From Saprospiraceae bacterium (GTDB taxonomy: Bacteria; Bacteroidota; Bacteroidia; Chitinophagales; Saprospiraceae): a stretch of DNA of 64,000 nucleotides. Location: positions 1,302,001 through 1,366,000 of the forward strand of contig JAWKLJ010000001.1 of the NCBI GenBank assembly GCA_041392805.1, given 5' to 3'. Below are positions 42,228 through 50,354 of the stretch, piece by piece. Position numbers and translations under genes: made by a program. The notes beneath the pieces were generated by a model. It did no database searches. It was given only the letters and a program-made list of their open reading frames with translations, and was not told the DNA's origin. The first letter of the stretch is position 1, and the number at the start of each line of letters is the position of its first letter.

Positions 42228-44786
42228 ATGAGTCATAATAATAAAAGATTTTCGCCAAAAGTAAAACAAGTCCTGGCCAAAAGCAGGGAAGAAGCACAGC
42301 GGCTAGGGCATGATTTTATAGGTACGGAACATTTATTGTTAGGTATCATGGCAGAAAATGGCAGCTTGGCTATGAAAGTCCTTGAATCCTTGGAAGTTGA
42401 CGCCATTGATTTAAAGGAAACGGTCGAAGAGTCCATTCAAAGGATTCCAACCTCCACCACTGCCTTAAACATCGGGAGTCTTTCCCTAAACAAAGAAGCC
42501 GAAAAGGTCCTAAAAGTGACTTTTCTCGAGGCCAAAATGCTTAAAAGCGAAGAAATCAGTCCGGAGCACCTTATGCTATCGATTCTGAAGCATAAGGAAA
42601 ATCCTGCCTCTCGCCTACTGAGCCAGTTTGATGTAGATTACGATATCTACAAAGCTGAACTGGAGTATGTCCGGCAGGAACAAGATTTTTCTTCCCATAC
42701 TGATCCTTATGCACAGGCACCATCCGATCAGGATGATCCTTATGAAGATGAGGAAGGACAAGGCCGATACCAACAACGGGCCAAAGGGGCTAACAAATCT
42801 CGTACCCCTGTCTTAGATAACTTTGGCCGAGACATCACCAAACTCGCTGAGGAGAACAAGCTTGATCCTATTATTGGCAGAGAAAATGAAATTGAGCGGG
42901 TTTCTCAAATTCTTAGCCGTCGGAAAAAGAACAATCCAATTCTGATTGGTGAGCCTGGTGTAGGTAAAACAGCCATTGTGGAGGGTTTAGCTCTTCGGAT
43001 TATTCAAAAGAAAGTTTCCCGTACGCTATTTAATAAGCGGATTGTCATGTTGGATTTGGCTGCACTGGTGGCAGGTACCAAATACCGCGGTCAATTCGAG
43101 GAGCGAATGAAGGCTATCATGAATGAATTGGAGAAATCTCGCGATGTCATCCTGTTCATTGATGAAATTCACACCATTGTTGGAGCAGGAGGAGCAACAG
43201 GTTCGCTGGATGCTTCCAATATCTTTAAACCTGCCTTGGCGCGTGGCGAGTTGCAATGTATCGGTGCTTCCACTTTGGACGAATACCGTCAACACATTGA
43301 GAAAGATGGTGCGCTAGATCGTCGTTTCCAAAAGGTAATTGTCGATCCACCTTCTGCTGAAGAAGCCATCCACATCCTAAACAATATCAAATCTAAGTAC
43401 GAAGAGTTTCACAATGTAATTTATTCCGATGAAGCCATTGATGCCTGTGTTAAGTTGAGTGATCGTTATATTACGGATCGCTTTTTGCCAGACAAGGCCA
43501 TCGACGTACTGGATGAGGTTGGGGCAAGGGTTCACTTAAAGAACATTCACGTTCCTGAACATATTGAGGAACTGGAAAATCAAATCGAGGAACTCAAAGA
43601 GCACAAAAACCAAGCAGTTAAAAATCAACAATACGAAAGGGCTGCTGATTTACGTGACCAAGAATCTAAACTGGTTCGCAAATTGGAATTTGCCAAAGTA
43701 CAATGGGAAGAAGAATCAAAGACTAAGAAGTATCCCGTTGATGATGACCATATTGCAGAGGTTGTTTCCATGATGACGGGCATTCCGGTGAAGCGGGTGG
43801 CGCAGAGCGAGAGCAAAAAGCTCATTGGGATGAATAGTGATATTCAGAAGGTTATTATCGGACAAGATGAAGCCATCGGTAAAATCACAAAGGCGATTCA
43901 GCGAAACCGGGTAGGTTTAAAAGACCCGACCAAGCCCATTGGATCCTTCATTTTCCTTGGTCCGACAGGCGTAGGGAAAACGGAATTGGCCAAAGCTTTG
44001 GCACGTTATCTCTTCGATTCGGATGATGCGCTGGTTCGCATTGACATGAGTGAATATATGGAGAAATTCTCCGTCAGTCGGCTCATTGGTGCACCTCCAG
44101 GTTATGTCGGGTATGAAGAAGGCGGCCAGTTGACCGAAAAAGTTCGCCGCAAACCTTACTCGGTGGTGCTCCTCGATGAAATCGAGAAGGCACACCCCGA
44201 TGTGTATAATATTTTATTGCAGGTATTGGATGATGGCCAATTGACAGATGGCCTTGGCAGAAAAGTCGACTTCAAAAACACCCTTATTATTATGACGTCT
44301 AATATCGGGGTGCGTCAGTTGAAAGATTTTGGTCAGGGCGTTGGATTTGCCACGCAGGCTCGTCAGGAAGCGGCGAAGGATCACTCTACCGGTGTTATTC
44401 AAAATGCCTTAAAACGTACCTTCTCTCCCGAATTCCTTAACAGGATTGACGATGTGGTTATTTTCAATAGTTTGGGACAAGATGAAATCTTCAAAATTAT
44501 TGATATTACCTTGCAAGACCTGCATAAGCGTTTGGAGGGTATGGGCTTTTCCCTTACCTTGACAGACGATGCTAAAAAGTTTGTGGCAGAAAAAGGCTTT
44601 GACCCTCAATTTGGGGCAAGACCACTGCACCGAGCGATTCAAAAATACTTGGAGGATCCACTTGCCGAATTTATTTTGAATGAATCCTTAGAAGAAGGAG
44701 CAGTCATGGAGGCGAATATGGCAGAAGATGGGGAAAGCCTCAAAATTGTTTTAGCTAAAACAGTGGATTCTGACATCAAAAAATAA
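42228..44786 (+). CDS. clpC: ATP-dependent Clp protease ATPase subunit ClpC
   Basis: From ATG 42228 (MSHNNKRFSPKVKQVLAKSR) the protein has 852 residues. The order is: two ClpN repeats (RLGHDFIGTEHLLLGIM; ISPEHLMLSIL); an acidic linker; AAA+ module 1 with Walker A GEPGVGKTA; a UVR-containing middle region (NQQYERAADLRDQESKL); AAA+ module 2 with Walker A GPTGVGKTE; and a C-terminal D2-small domain. The UVR motif and length identify ClpC over ClpA or ClpB. It unfolds proteins for ClpP in the cytoplasm. In-frame ATG 42210 is an alternative start. It is monocistronic between its own promoter and terminator. Confidence 0.96.
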   Translation: MSHNNKRFSPKVKQVLAKSREEAQRLGHDFIGTEHLLLGIMAENGSLAMKVLESLEVDAIDLKETVEESIQRIPTSTTALNIGSLSLNKEAEKVLKVTFLEAKMLKSEEISPEHLMLSILKHKENPASRLLSQFDVDYDIYKAELEYVRQEQDFSSHTDPYAQAPSDQDDPYEDEEGQGRYQQRAKGANKSRTPVLDNFGRDITKLAEENKLDPIIGRENEIERVSQILSRRKKNNPILIGEPGVGKTAIVEGLALRIIQKKVSRTLFNKRIVMLDLAALVAGTKYRGQFEERMKAIMNELEKSRDVILFIDEIHTIVGAGGATGSLDASNIFKPALARGELQCIGASTLDEYRQHIEKDGALDRRFQKVIVDPPSAEEAIHILNNIKSKYEEFHNVIYSDEAIDACVKLSDRYITDRFLPDKAIDVLDEVGARVHLKNIHVPEHIEELENQIEELKEHKNQAVKNQQYERAADLRDQESKLVRKLEFAKVQWEEESKTKKYPVDDDHIAEVVSMMTGIPVKRVAQSESKKLIGMNSDIQKVIIGQDEAIGKITKAIQRNRVGLKDPTKPIGSFIFLGPTGVGKTELAKALARYLFDSDDALVRIDMSEYMEKFSVSRLIGAPPGYVGYEEGGQLTEKVRRKPYSVVLLDEIEKAHPDVYNILLQVLDDGQLTDGLGRKVDFKNTLIIMTSNIGVRQLKDFGQGVGFATQARQEAAKDHSTGVIQNALKRTFSPEFLNRIDDVVIFNSLGQDEIFKIIDITLQDLHKRLEGMGFSLTLTDDAKKFVAEKGFDPQFGARPLHRAIQKYLEDPLAEFILNESLEEGAVMEANMAEDGESLKIVLAKTVDSDIKK

Positions 44787-44802
44787 GCTTTAAAGTTTCC
44801 AA

Positions 44803-44840
44803 AAGTACACTTGTGGTTTTCTACAAGTGTACTTTTTTAT
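44803..44840 (+). terminator. clpC terminator
   Basis: AAGTACACTTGT (44803-44814) and ACAAGTGTACTT (44823-44834) form a perfect 12-bp stem followed by TTTT and A/T-rich sequence, 17 nt after the clpC stop codon. Confidence 0.85.
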
Positions 44841-44915
44841 TTGTATAAAACTGTAAATTATAACTACGCTAATCGTTTTGTTTGAGCGTAATGAACTTTT
44901 TTTCTATTTTTAAAA

Positions 44916-44945
44916 TTGTTTTCACCACCGGCGGTTGTAATTTTG
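44916..44945 (+). promoter_or_regulatory. infC promoter, TTG-N19-TAATTTTG
   Basis: TTG at 44916-44918, a 19-nt spacer and TAATTTTG at 44938-44945 match the Bacteroidota consensus exactly. The predicted start site near 44952 gives a leader of about 30 nt before the TTG initiation codon of infC. Confidence 0.75.
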
Positions 44946-44982
44946 TCGCTTCCGGTATTTCTTTAACATAAAAAAAATTTAA

Positions 44983-45573
44983 TTGGCAAAGAGACAACGA
45001 GTTCCAAGAAAAGAAGACAAACTCCAATCACAGTTCAGAATTAACGATCAAATTCGCGTTCCTGAAGTACGTTTAGTAGGTGACAATTTGGAGGATCTTG
45101 GTAAAGCTATTGGTCAGGAAATAGAAAGTGGCATTTTTCCTACCCGAAAATTGAGGGATTGGGCTTATCAACTTGAGTTAGATTTAGTAGAAATTTCGCC
45201 TAATGCTATCCCCCCTGTTGTACGAATTACCAACTTCAAAAAATTTCTTTACGAGAAAAAGAAAAAACAAAAGGAAATCAAAGCCAAAGCCTTGAAAACC
45301 GTCATCAAAGAGATTCGCTTTGGTCCAAATACGGATGATCACGACTTTGATTTCAAATTGCGACATGCCAAAAAATTCTTGGAGGAAGGTGCTAAAGTTA
45401 AATCTTACGTACATTTCAAAGGGCGAACCATCGTCTTTAAAGATCGCGGTGAACTTTTGTTGCTTCGCTTTTTGAAAGAATTAGAAGAATGGGGAACCGC
45501 AGAGAACCTTCCTAAATTAGAAGGACGACGGATGTCCGTCATTGTTTCTCCTAAAGTCAAGAAGAAAAAATAA
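44983..45573 (+). CDS. infC: Translation initiation factor IF-3, TTG start
   Basis: The 196-residue protein has the IF3 N-domain (FRINDQIRVPEVRLVGDNLE), the lysine-rich linker (KKFLYEKKKKQKEIKAKA) and the C-domain (KEIRFGPNTDDHDFDFKLRH, then KFLEEGAKVKSYVHFKGR). An in-frame TAA (44980-44982) sits directly before the TTG, so TTG 44983 is the first possible start. No ATG occurs in the next 60 codons. Use of a rare start codon for infC is the known basis of IF3 autoregulation in Escherichia coli (AUU); the same logic is likely here. It is followed by rpmI and rplT in the conserved order. Confidence 0.95.
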   Translation: MAKRQRVPRKEDKLQSQFRINDQIRVPEVRLVGDNLEDLGKAIGQEIESGIFPTRKLRDWAYQLELDLVEISPNAIPPVVRITNFKKFLYEKKKKQKEIKAKALKTVIKEIRFGPNTDDHDFDFKLRHAKKFLEEGAKVKSYVHFKGRTIVFKDRGELLLLRFLKELEEWGTAENLPKLEGRRMSVIVSPKVKKKK

Positions 45574-45591
45574 GCAAAACTGCCTGTGAAG

Positions 45592-45623
45592 TTGTTTTCT
45601 TCGCAGAAATATTGCTACATTTG
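45592..45623 (+). promoter_or_regulatory. rpmI-rplT promoter, TTG-N21-TACATTTG
   Basis: TTG at 45592-45594 and TACATTTG at 45616-45623 match the -33/-7 consensus with a 21-nt spacer, inside the infC-rpmI gap. The ribosomal-protein genes can therefore be transcribed independently of infC. Confidence 0.65.
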
Positions 45624-45650
45624 CCTTCCATTTGAAAAAAGCGATGTATC

Positions 45651-45845
45651 ATGCCTAAAATGAAGACACATTCCAGTGCGAAGAAACGTTTCAAGATCAC
45701 TGGATCAGGAAAGGTAAAACGTTTTCAAGCTTTTACTTCTCACATGATGAGAAATAAAGGTAAGAAAGCTAAGCTTCGTTTGCGAGACGCTGCGCTCGTT
45801 TCTGAAGCTGATGAGAAAAAAGTTAAGCGTTTGCTCGTAAAGTAA
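45651..45845 (+). CDS. rpmI: 50S ribosomal protein L35
   Basis: The 64-residue basic protein MPKMKTHSSAKKRFKITGSG… is a textbook L35 with K-x-K-T-H-x-S-A-K-K-R-F and the C-terminal D-x-K-x-V-K-R-L-L. It is a structural component of the large subunit. It lies between infC and rplT as in most bacteria. Confidence 0.98.
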   Translation: MPKMKTHSSAKKRFKITGSGKVKRFQAFTSHMMRNKGKKAKLRLRDAALVSEADEKKVKRLLVK

Positions 45846-45930
45846 ATGCCTTTCATTTTTTAACGAGAATGCAGGTTAAAGTGCCTAAAAATAAAGTCGA
45901 GGCCCCTGTATTGTACTAAAAAATTAAATT

Positions 45931-46284
45931 ATGCCAAGGTCAGTCAATTCTGTCGCGTCAAGGAAAAGACGAAAAAAAATTCTAAAACTATCTAAGGGTT
46001 ATTTCGGTGCACGCGGAAAAGTTTATACCGTTGCCAAGAATGCAGTGGAGAAAGGTTTGCAATATGCTTACCGCGACCGACGCAACAAAAAACGTGCTTT
46101 TCGCAGTTTGTGGATTGCCCGTATTAATGCAGCAGCCCGTCAACAAGGTATTTCTTACTCTAAATTGATCTATCAATTGACACAAGCTGAAGTACAACTC
46201 AACCGGAAAGTATTAGCTGATTTAGCAATGAATCACCCTGATACATTTGAAGCAGTTGTAAAATCAGTCCAGAATAAAGGATAA
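45931..46284 (+). CDS. rplT: 50S ribosomal protein L20
   Basis: The 117-residue protein begins MPRSVNSVASRKRRKKILKL and contains GARGKVYTVAKNAVEKGLQY and ARINAAARQQGISYSKLI, all L20 hallmarks. L20 binds 23S rRNA early in assembly. In several bacteria it represses its own operon through a leader; no clear copy of such a leader is recognisable here. It ends in a terminator. Confidence 0.98.
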   Translation: MPRSVNSVASRKRRKKILKLSKGYFGARGKVYTVAKNAVEKGLQYAYRDRRNKKRAFRSLWIARINAAARQQGISYSKLIYQLTQAEVQLNRKVLADLAMNHPDTFEAVVKSVQNKG

Positions 46285-46302
46285 ATCAATCCTTCTTTAG
46301 TG

Positions 46303-46339
46303 AAAAAGGGGTGCAGGCTTAGCTTGTACCCCTTTTTTA
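46303..46339 (+). terminator. rplT terminator
   Basis: AAAAAGGGGT…ACCCCTTTTTT forms a nine-pair stem with a T-run on its 3' side. It begins about 19 nt after the rplT stop codon and closes the infC-rpmI-rplT unit. Confidence 0.85.
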
Positions 46340-46375
46340 ATTGAAAATTAAGTCTTTCATTAGGCCGATTTAAGT

Positions 46376-46403
46376 TTTGCTTAAGTCCATGCCCCTACCT
46401 TTG
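46376..46403 (+). promoter_or_regulatory. Promoter TTTG-N16-TACCTTTG
   Basis: TTTG at 46376-46379 and TACCTTTG at 46396-46403 match both boxes, although the spacer is shorter than the usual 19. It lies 66 nt upstream of the next start codon. Confidence 0.55.
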
Positions 46404-46468
46404 TCATTGAAATTTTTAATCACAACCCCGTACTGCTCACAAAGACAGTACACTAAAACCAAAGTCTT

Positions 46469-46909
46469 ATGCTTACTGTTGAAAATGTAATCAATGACGC
46501 CAAACTTTTTGCTATTAATGGTAATGTTCACCTACATGAAGGCACCTCAAAGGCAGGGCTTGACAATGTTCCTCCAGTGAACATCATTCAAACCGATCAA
46601 AACCTGTACGCTCACTTTGTATGGACGCAAAGCGGATTTTTATCCTACATGCTATCCGGCCGTTGGAAAGCGAGGGTTTTCTTTGAATTAATGGGCGCAG
46701 GTGAAGTTGCTAACCCAGCTCCCCAGTACATCAATTTTGTACAAACGCAAGGCTATACCTATAGTGCTGTTATCAACATTGCCTCAGGCACACTTCCTGA
46801 AGGTATTTACAAAGTATTTGCCACTTTGCAACTAGAAGGCCCCAAAGGTAATCCTACCCCTGTCGCAGCCTATGAAGAAATTGGCGTTTTACAAGTGTAC
46901 AATGATTAA
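46469..46909 (+). CDS. Hypothetical beta-sandwich protein
   Basis: The 146-residue protein (MLTVENVINDAKLFAINGNV…) has no signal peptide and alternating strands rich in aromatic residues. Its C-terminal third (SGTLPEGIYKVFATLQLEGP … EIGVLQVYND) resembles the end of the next gene (NLQAGIYQLIATLEQ … SSLIQFY), so the two share a domain. No family is recognised. It has its own promoter. Confidence 0.65.
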   Translation: MLTVENVINDAKLFAINGNVHLHEGTSKAGLDNVPPVNIIQTDQNLYAHFVWTQSGFLSYMLSGRWKARVFFELMGAGEVANPAPQYINFVQTQGYTYSAVINIASGTLPEGIYKVFATLQLEGPKGNPTPVAAYEEIGVLQVYND

Positions 46910-47053
46910 CAATTTTGTGTTTTAAGACATAAAAAAGTTGTGTTTTAATATGGGTCATCCCGGAGCTAAGTTTAAGGTAGATCATGCTTTTCATCCTCCC
47001 TTGACCGTGCTGGGATGACTCATTTCTCCGTTTATACCCCAAAAAAACAAACC

Positions 47054-48037
47054 ATGTTTGCTCATCACATTGTTGAACAAATCACTAAAGAACAATCTCC
47101 TCTAAAAGAAGGATTTCATATTTATACCAACCGGGAACAAGGAAAGAGTTATTTCTATTATGTGCTTGCCTCCAAAAAGGTTTTACTGCTTAGCAAAGCC
47201 TTTCAAAAAGCCAAGAGCGCGCAAAATGCCCTCCATCGGCTTTATAGAAAACCATTGCTTGTTACCTACCAGCGGGTTACCGACAAACATAAAAAACAGC
47301 ATTACCACATTCAATTGTTGGATGGCAATCAAAAACCAATAGCTGTCAGCTATGCGTTTGATAAACTACAAGATGCAAAATTGGCATACAGTGGCATACA
47401 GGATTGGTTGAATATTTACCAGCAAGGACATAACAAGGATCGGGTGGTCATAGATCACAAAGAAGAAGGACCTGAAAATCCCACTCGCCATAGCTTCCGC
47501 ATTGATTTCTATCAAGAACAGAAAGGGCAGCCAGTCAGAGGACATATCGAATATTTGCTTACCAGAGACAAGGAGGCTTTCAATGGCCTGGCCATTGAAA
47601 CCATTGAGCAGTTTTTTCGAAAATTTATCGTTGTCGAACCAAAGGAGGAAACAAAGGCCAGTAGCCAGGCAGTTCCAACCCCCATATCCCTTCCTGCCGA
47701 GCGCTCCTTTGCGCTATCGTTCTGGGAGTCGGGTCAGCCAACCACCAGCAGCACCTTTGAAATTGGCACCGCTTTCGAACTCGGCTTTACGCTAGAAGCA
47801 CCTCAAAGCCAGACTATGGAAGCTAGTATCTTCCTCAAAGCGCTAGATACCCGACAAAAATGGCTAATCGCCAGCCAAAAATTAACAAAACCATCCTCCG
47901 AACAAAGGATTCCAATCTTTACCCAAAACCTACAAGCAGGCATTTACCAGCTCATTGCAACACTGGAACAAAGCACTGCATCCAGAACCGGCGCCACACA
48001 AGGGTACCAAAGTTCCAGTTTGATTCAATTCTATTAG
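47054..48037 (+). CDS. Hypothetical protein with YegP-like (DUF1508) repeats
   Basis: From ATG 47054 (MFAHHIVEQITKEQSPLKEG) it has 327 residues; an upstream ATG at 47015 is possible. Two N-terminal segments, FHIYTNREQGKSYFYYVLAS and YHIQLLDGNQKPIAVSYAFD, fit the DUF1508/YegP pattern of short beta-hairpin plus helix. A Pro/Ser linker (about 225-240) leads to a beta-sandwich end shared with the preceding gene. No signal peptide is seen and the function is unknown. The leader contains a GTCATCCC/GGGATGAC inverted pair. Confidence 0.65.
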   Translation: MFAHHIVEQITKEQSPLKEGFHIYTNREQGKSYFYYVLASKKVLLLSKAFQKAKSAQNALHRLYRKPLLVTYQRVTDKHKKQHYHIQLLDGNQKPIAVSYAFDKLQDAKLAYSGIQDWLNIYQQGHNKDRVVIDHKEEGPENPTRHSFRIDFYQEQKGQPVRGHIEYLLTRDKEAFNGLAIETIEQFFRKFIVVEPKEETKASSQAVPTPISLPAERSFALSFWESGQPTTSSTFEIGTAFELGFTLEAPQSQTMEASIFLKALDTRQKWLIASQKLTKPSSEQRIPIFTQNLQAGIYQLIATLEQSTASRTGATQGYQSSSLIQFY

Positions 48038-48039
48038 CT

Positions 48040-48267
48040 TTAATTCTCTTCAAGGAGCATGTCTTGCATCTGAAAAGGTACATTCATTCCACTGTGCAAA
48101 GCTTCTGGATTCCCTGGTTGAACGAGCTGGGTTTCACTTGTTTTCCAATTGAGCTTTCGTTTAAAGCCACAATTCGGGCAATGAAAAAACACCCAGTCAC
48201 CTTCATTCCAAGCCTGACAAACATGACGCTCCATGTCTGAAACCATCTTAAGTTGCTTCTTTTTCAT
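48040..48267 (-). CDS. Small zinc-ribbon-like protein
   Basis: The 75-residue protein has HVCQAW and FFHCPNCGFKRKLNW, so three Cys plus His may bind zinc. It is convergent with the preceding gene with only 2 nt between the stops. Composition and motif support a real gene, but the second half (TQLVQPGNPEALHSGMNVPF) matches no family I know. Confidence 0.55.
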   Translation of the reverse strand: MKKKQLKMVSDMERHVCQAWNEGDWVFFHCPNCGFKRKLNWKTSETQLVQPGNPEALHSGMNVPFQMQDMLLEEN

Positions 48268-48708
48268 AATTAGCTAAAATTTAATGACTCCCTACAATTG
48301 GACAACACTCGTAAAGATAGCTGACCATTGAGGTAAAACCTTGGTTAAAATCATACAGACCAATGTTGAAGAATAAACGAAAGGGATTTAGCTTATTTTA
48401 AGGTAAGGCGATCGTGTCTCTTGATTTACATCAAATTTGTTTGTAAATTGTATGATAAATAAACTACAATTTAGCTCAAAAAACAAACAATTCGGATTCG
48501 TTTTTAAATATATAACGCATTAGTATTAAAAATACACAATTAAAAGGTTGAAAACAGTAACATTTTCTTGTTCATCTTCATTAACGTATAAAGTCCCTTT
48601 CATCATTTGCTAACCATTATAGGAAAATAGCATGGTTTTTAGCGCAAGGCTAGATTTCCACAACTATCTATTGTTTTTTCTTTTTCATTGCTGACAACTA
48701 AAGCATAC
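48268..48708. other. AT-rich intergenic region between divergent genes
   Basis: About 440 nt without a coding sequence. It contains the promoters of the zinc-ribbon gene (minus) and probably of the regulator gene (plus), now separated from its start by a MITE-like insertion. Short palindromic patches such as TTTGTTTG…CAAACAA occur near 48440-48490. Confidence 0.4.
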
Positions 48709-48876
48709 TTAGTGCTTGTTTGGAGGTGGTGCTTTGGAAGCGAAAATATTCAGTTATGCGTTCTGACGAGACTCATTTTGGCCATCATAGCAGCGCTACG
48801 ATGGCCAAAATAGCCGAAGACAGGTTGCATAAATGGATATTTGCAGCCCAAATGACTACCTCCAAACAAGCACTTA
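48709..48876. mobile_element. MITE-like element, family 1, copy 2
   Basis: TIRs GTGCTTGTTTGGAGGT (48712-48727) and its exact complement (48858-48873) are flanked by TTA on both sides. In the middle ATTTTGGCCATC (48775-48786) and GATGGCCAAAAT (48800-48811) form a 12-bp perfect palindrome. The termini match those at 38181-38371 at 14 of 16 positions, but the internal sequence is different. It is inserted about 27 nt upstream of the regulator's start codon. Confidence 0.75.
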
Positions 48877-48902
48877 ATACCCCATTTTTGAAAACCATAA
48901 AG

Positions 48903-50156
48903 ATGACCCCCAAAACCATTATCATTCTTGGTGAAAATAGTCGTATCTTTCACCAACTCAACCGCTGGTTATCAGATTACCGCTTAATCCCTATTACCGC
49001 TGAAAATTGGATAACCATTGAACAATTCAAACCTGGATTAGCCATATGCCTGGTCAATGATGAGGAGAAGCCTCCTTTTACCTTGTGGAAACAACAACAA
49101 TGGCTTCACAAGATTCCAACCCTCTTTGTACAATCGGAAGGTGCAGTTAACCTGGAACGCTTAGCGGAAGCGTTTTCTATGGGTTTAGCAGATTTTTGTG
49201 AATGGCCTTGTAACCAGGAGGTGATCCAACACAAAGTCAGGGTGCATTTCAAAAGGCCTCATTGGCTGCAAGTAATAGGCCTAAAATTAAGTACTTTATG
49301 GCATAAAACTAGTCAGCCAATCACTCACCTAGGATTTACCCCGACGCCCTTGCAGAGGCCATTTAAAAAGCAGATCAACTCCGATTTTATGCCGGAAAAA
49401 GGCCTTTATGTTCATTTTTTAGGGACTTTTTCACTTAGCGTAGACAAGAAGCGTCTGCCCGATGATTTGGGCAAAAAACAAAAAAGCTTGCTCGCTTATC
49501 TATTGTACCATTCGGGGCAGTTTCTTCACAGAGAAAAGCTCATGGACGTCTTTTGGCCAGAAGTTCCTGCCAATTCTTCCCGTAATTCACTCAATGTTGC
49601 TATTTCTCAAATTCGAGCCTATTTACGCCCTTATTTAGATGGTCATGATTTCATTAGTTACCAAAACGAAGGGTATGTAGTTAACCCAGGGCTATCTATC
49701 ATAACCGATGTTCATCAGTTTAAAGCAAATTGTAAAAGTGGGTGGGACGCTTTGCGGTCTGGGCAACGGGAGGTAGCGGTCGACTTCTTAGAACAAGCGA
49801 GTCAGATTTATCAACAGGATTTTATGTTGGAGCTACAATATGAAGAATGGTGTTCAGATGAACGTGATGCCCTAAAAGAAACTTTTCTATCGGTTTTAAA
49901 TAGCCTGGCCTTGTATTATCATCAAAAGAAGGAATATGAAAAAGTAATTCCCCTTGCGGAGCGAATTTTAATTAAGGCTCCTTTTTTGGAGGATACCCAC
50001 CGTTTGCTGATAGACTGTTTTGATCGCCTCCATATGCGTGGAAGAGCACTAAATCAGTATCAAAAATGTAAGGCATTACTTGTTACGCACTTTCAGGTGG
50101 AGCCTTCTCCGGAGACCCAGGCGTTGTTGGTCAGGATAAAAGGAAAATCAGCCTAA
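48903..50156 (+). CDS. SARP/BTAD-type transcriptional regulator with a degenerate receiver
   Basis: From ATG 48903 (MTPKTIIILGENSRIFHQLN) it has 417 residues. Residues 1-115 look like a CheY-type receiver that lacks the acidic pocket and the phosphoacceptor Asp. The OmpR-like winged helix follows (about 165-250: VHFLGTFSLSVDKKRLP, KQKSLLAYLLYH, REKLMDVFWPEV, SLNVAISQIRAYL). The bacterial transcriptional activation (BTAD) TPR domain makes up the rest (LALYYHQKKEYEKVIPLAER … ALNQYQKCKALL). It is therefore a phosphorylation-independent activator. An apparent longer frame from 48720 starts inside the MITE-like element and is not used. Confidence 0.85.
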   Translation: MTPKTIIILGENSRIFHQLNRWLSDYRLIPITAENWITIEQFKPGLAICLVNDEEKPPFTLWKQQQWLHKIPTLFVQSEGAVNLERLAEAFSMGLADFCEWPCNQEVIQHKVRVHFKRPHWLQVIGLKLSTLWHKTSQPITHLGFTPTPLQRPFKKQINSDFMPEKGLYVHFLGTFSLSVDKKRLPDDLGKKQKSLLAYLLYHSGQFLHREKLMDVFWPEVPANSSRNSLNVAISQIRAYLRPYLDGHDFISYQNEGYVVNPGLSIITDVHQFKANCKSGWDALRSGQREVAVDFLEQASQIYQQDFMLELQYEEWCSDERDALKETFLSVLNSLALYYHQKKEYEKVIPLAERILIKAPFLEDTHRLLIDCFDRLHMRGRALNQYQKCKALLVTHFQVEPSPETQALLVRIKGKSA

Positions 50157-50354
50157 GCGCCTAGACGCGTCAGTCTTATATGCTTTAACTAAACCTAATT
50201 CTTTAAATACAGGTTATTCAACTATATTTATCGCCATAGAAGGAAAAACATTTTCTTTTACTCGTTTTTTCTATTTAGGAATGAGTTCAAATAAAATATA
50301 CATCTTAACTTGTTCTCGGACAATGGTGTTCATATTTCTAAAATAGATCAAATT

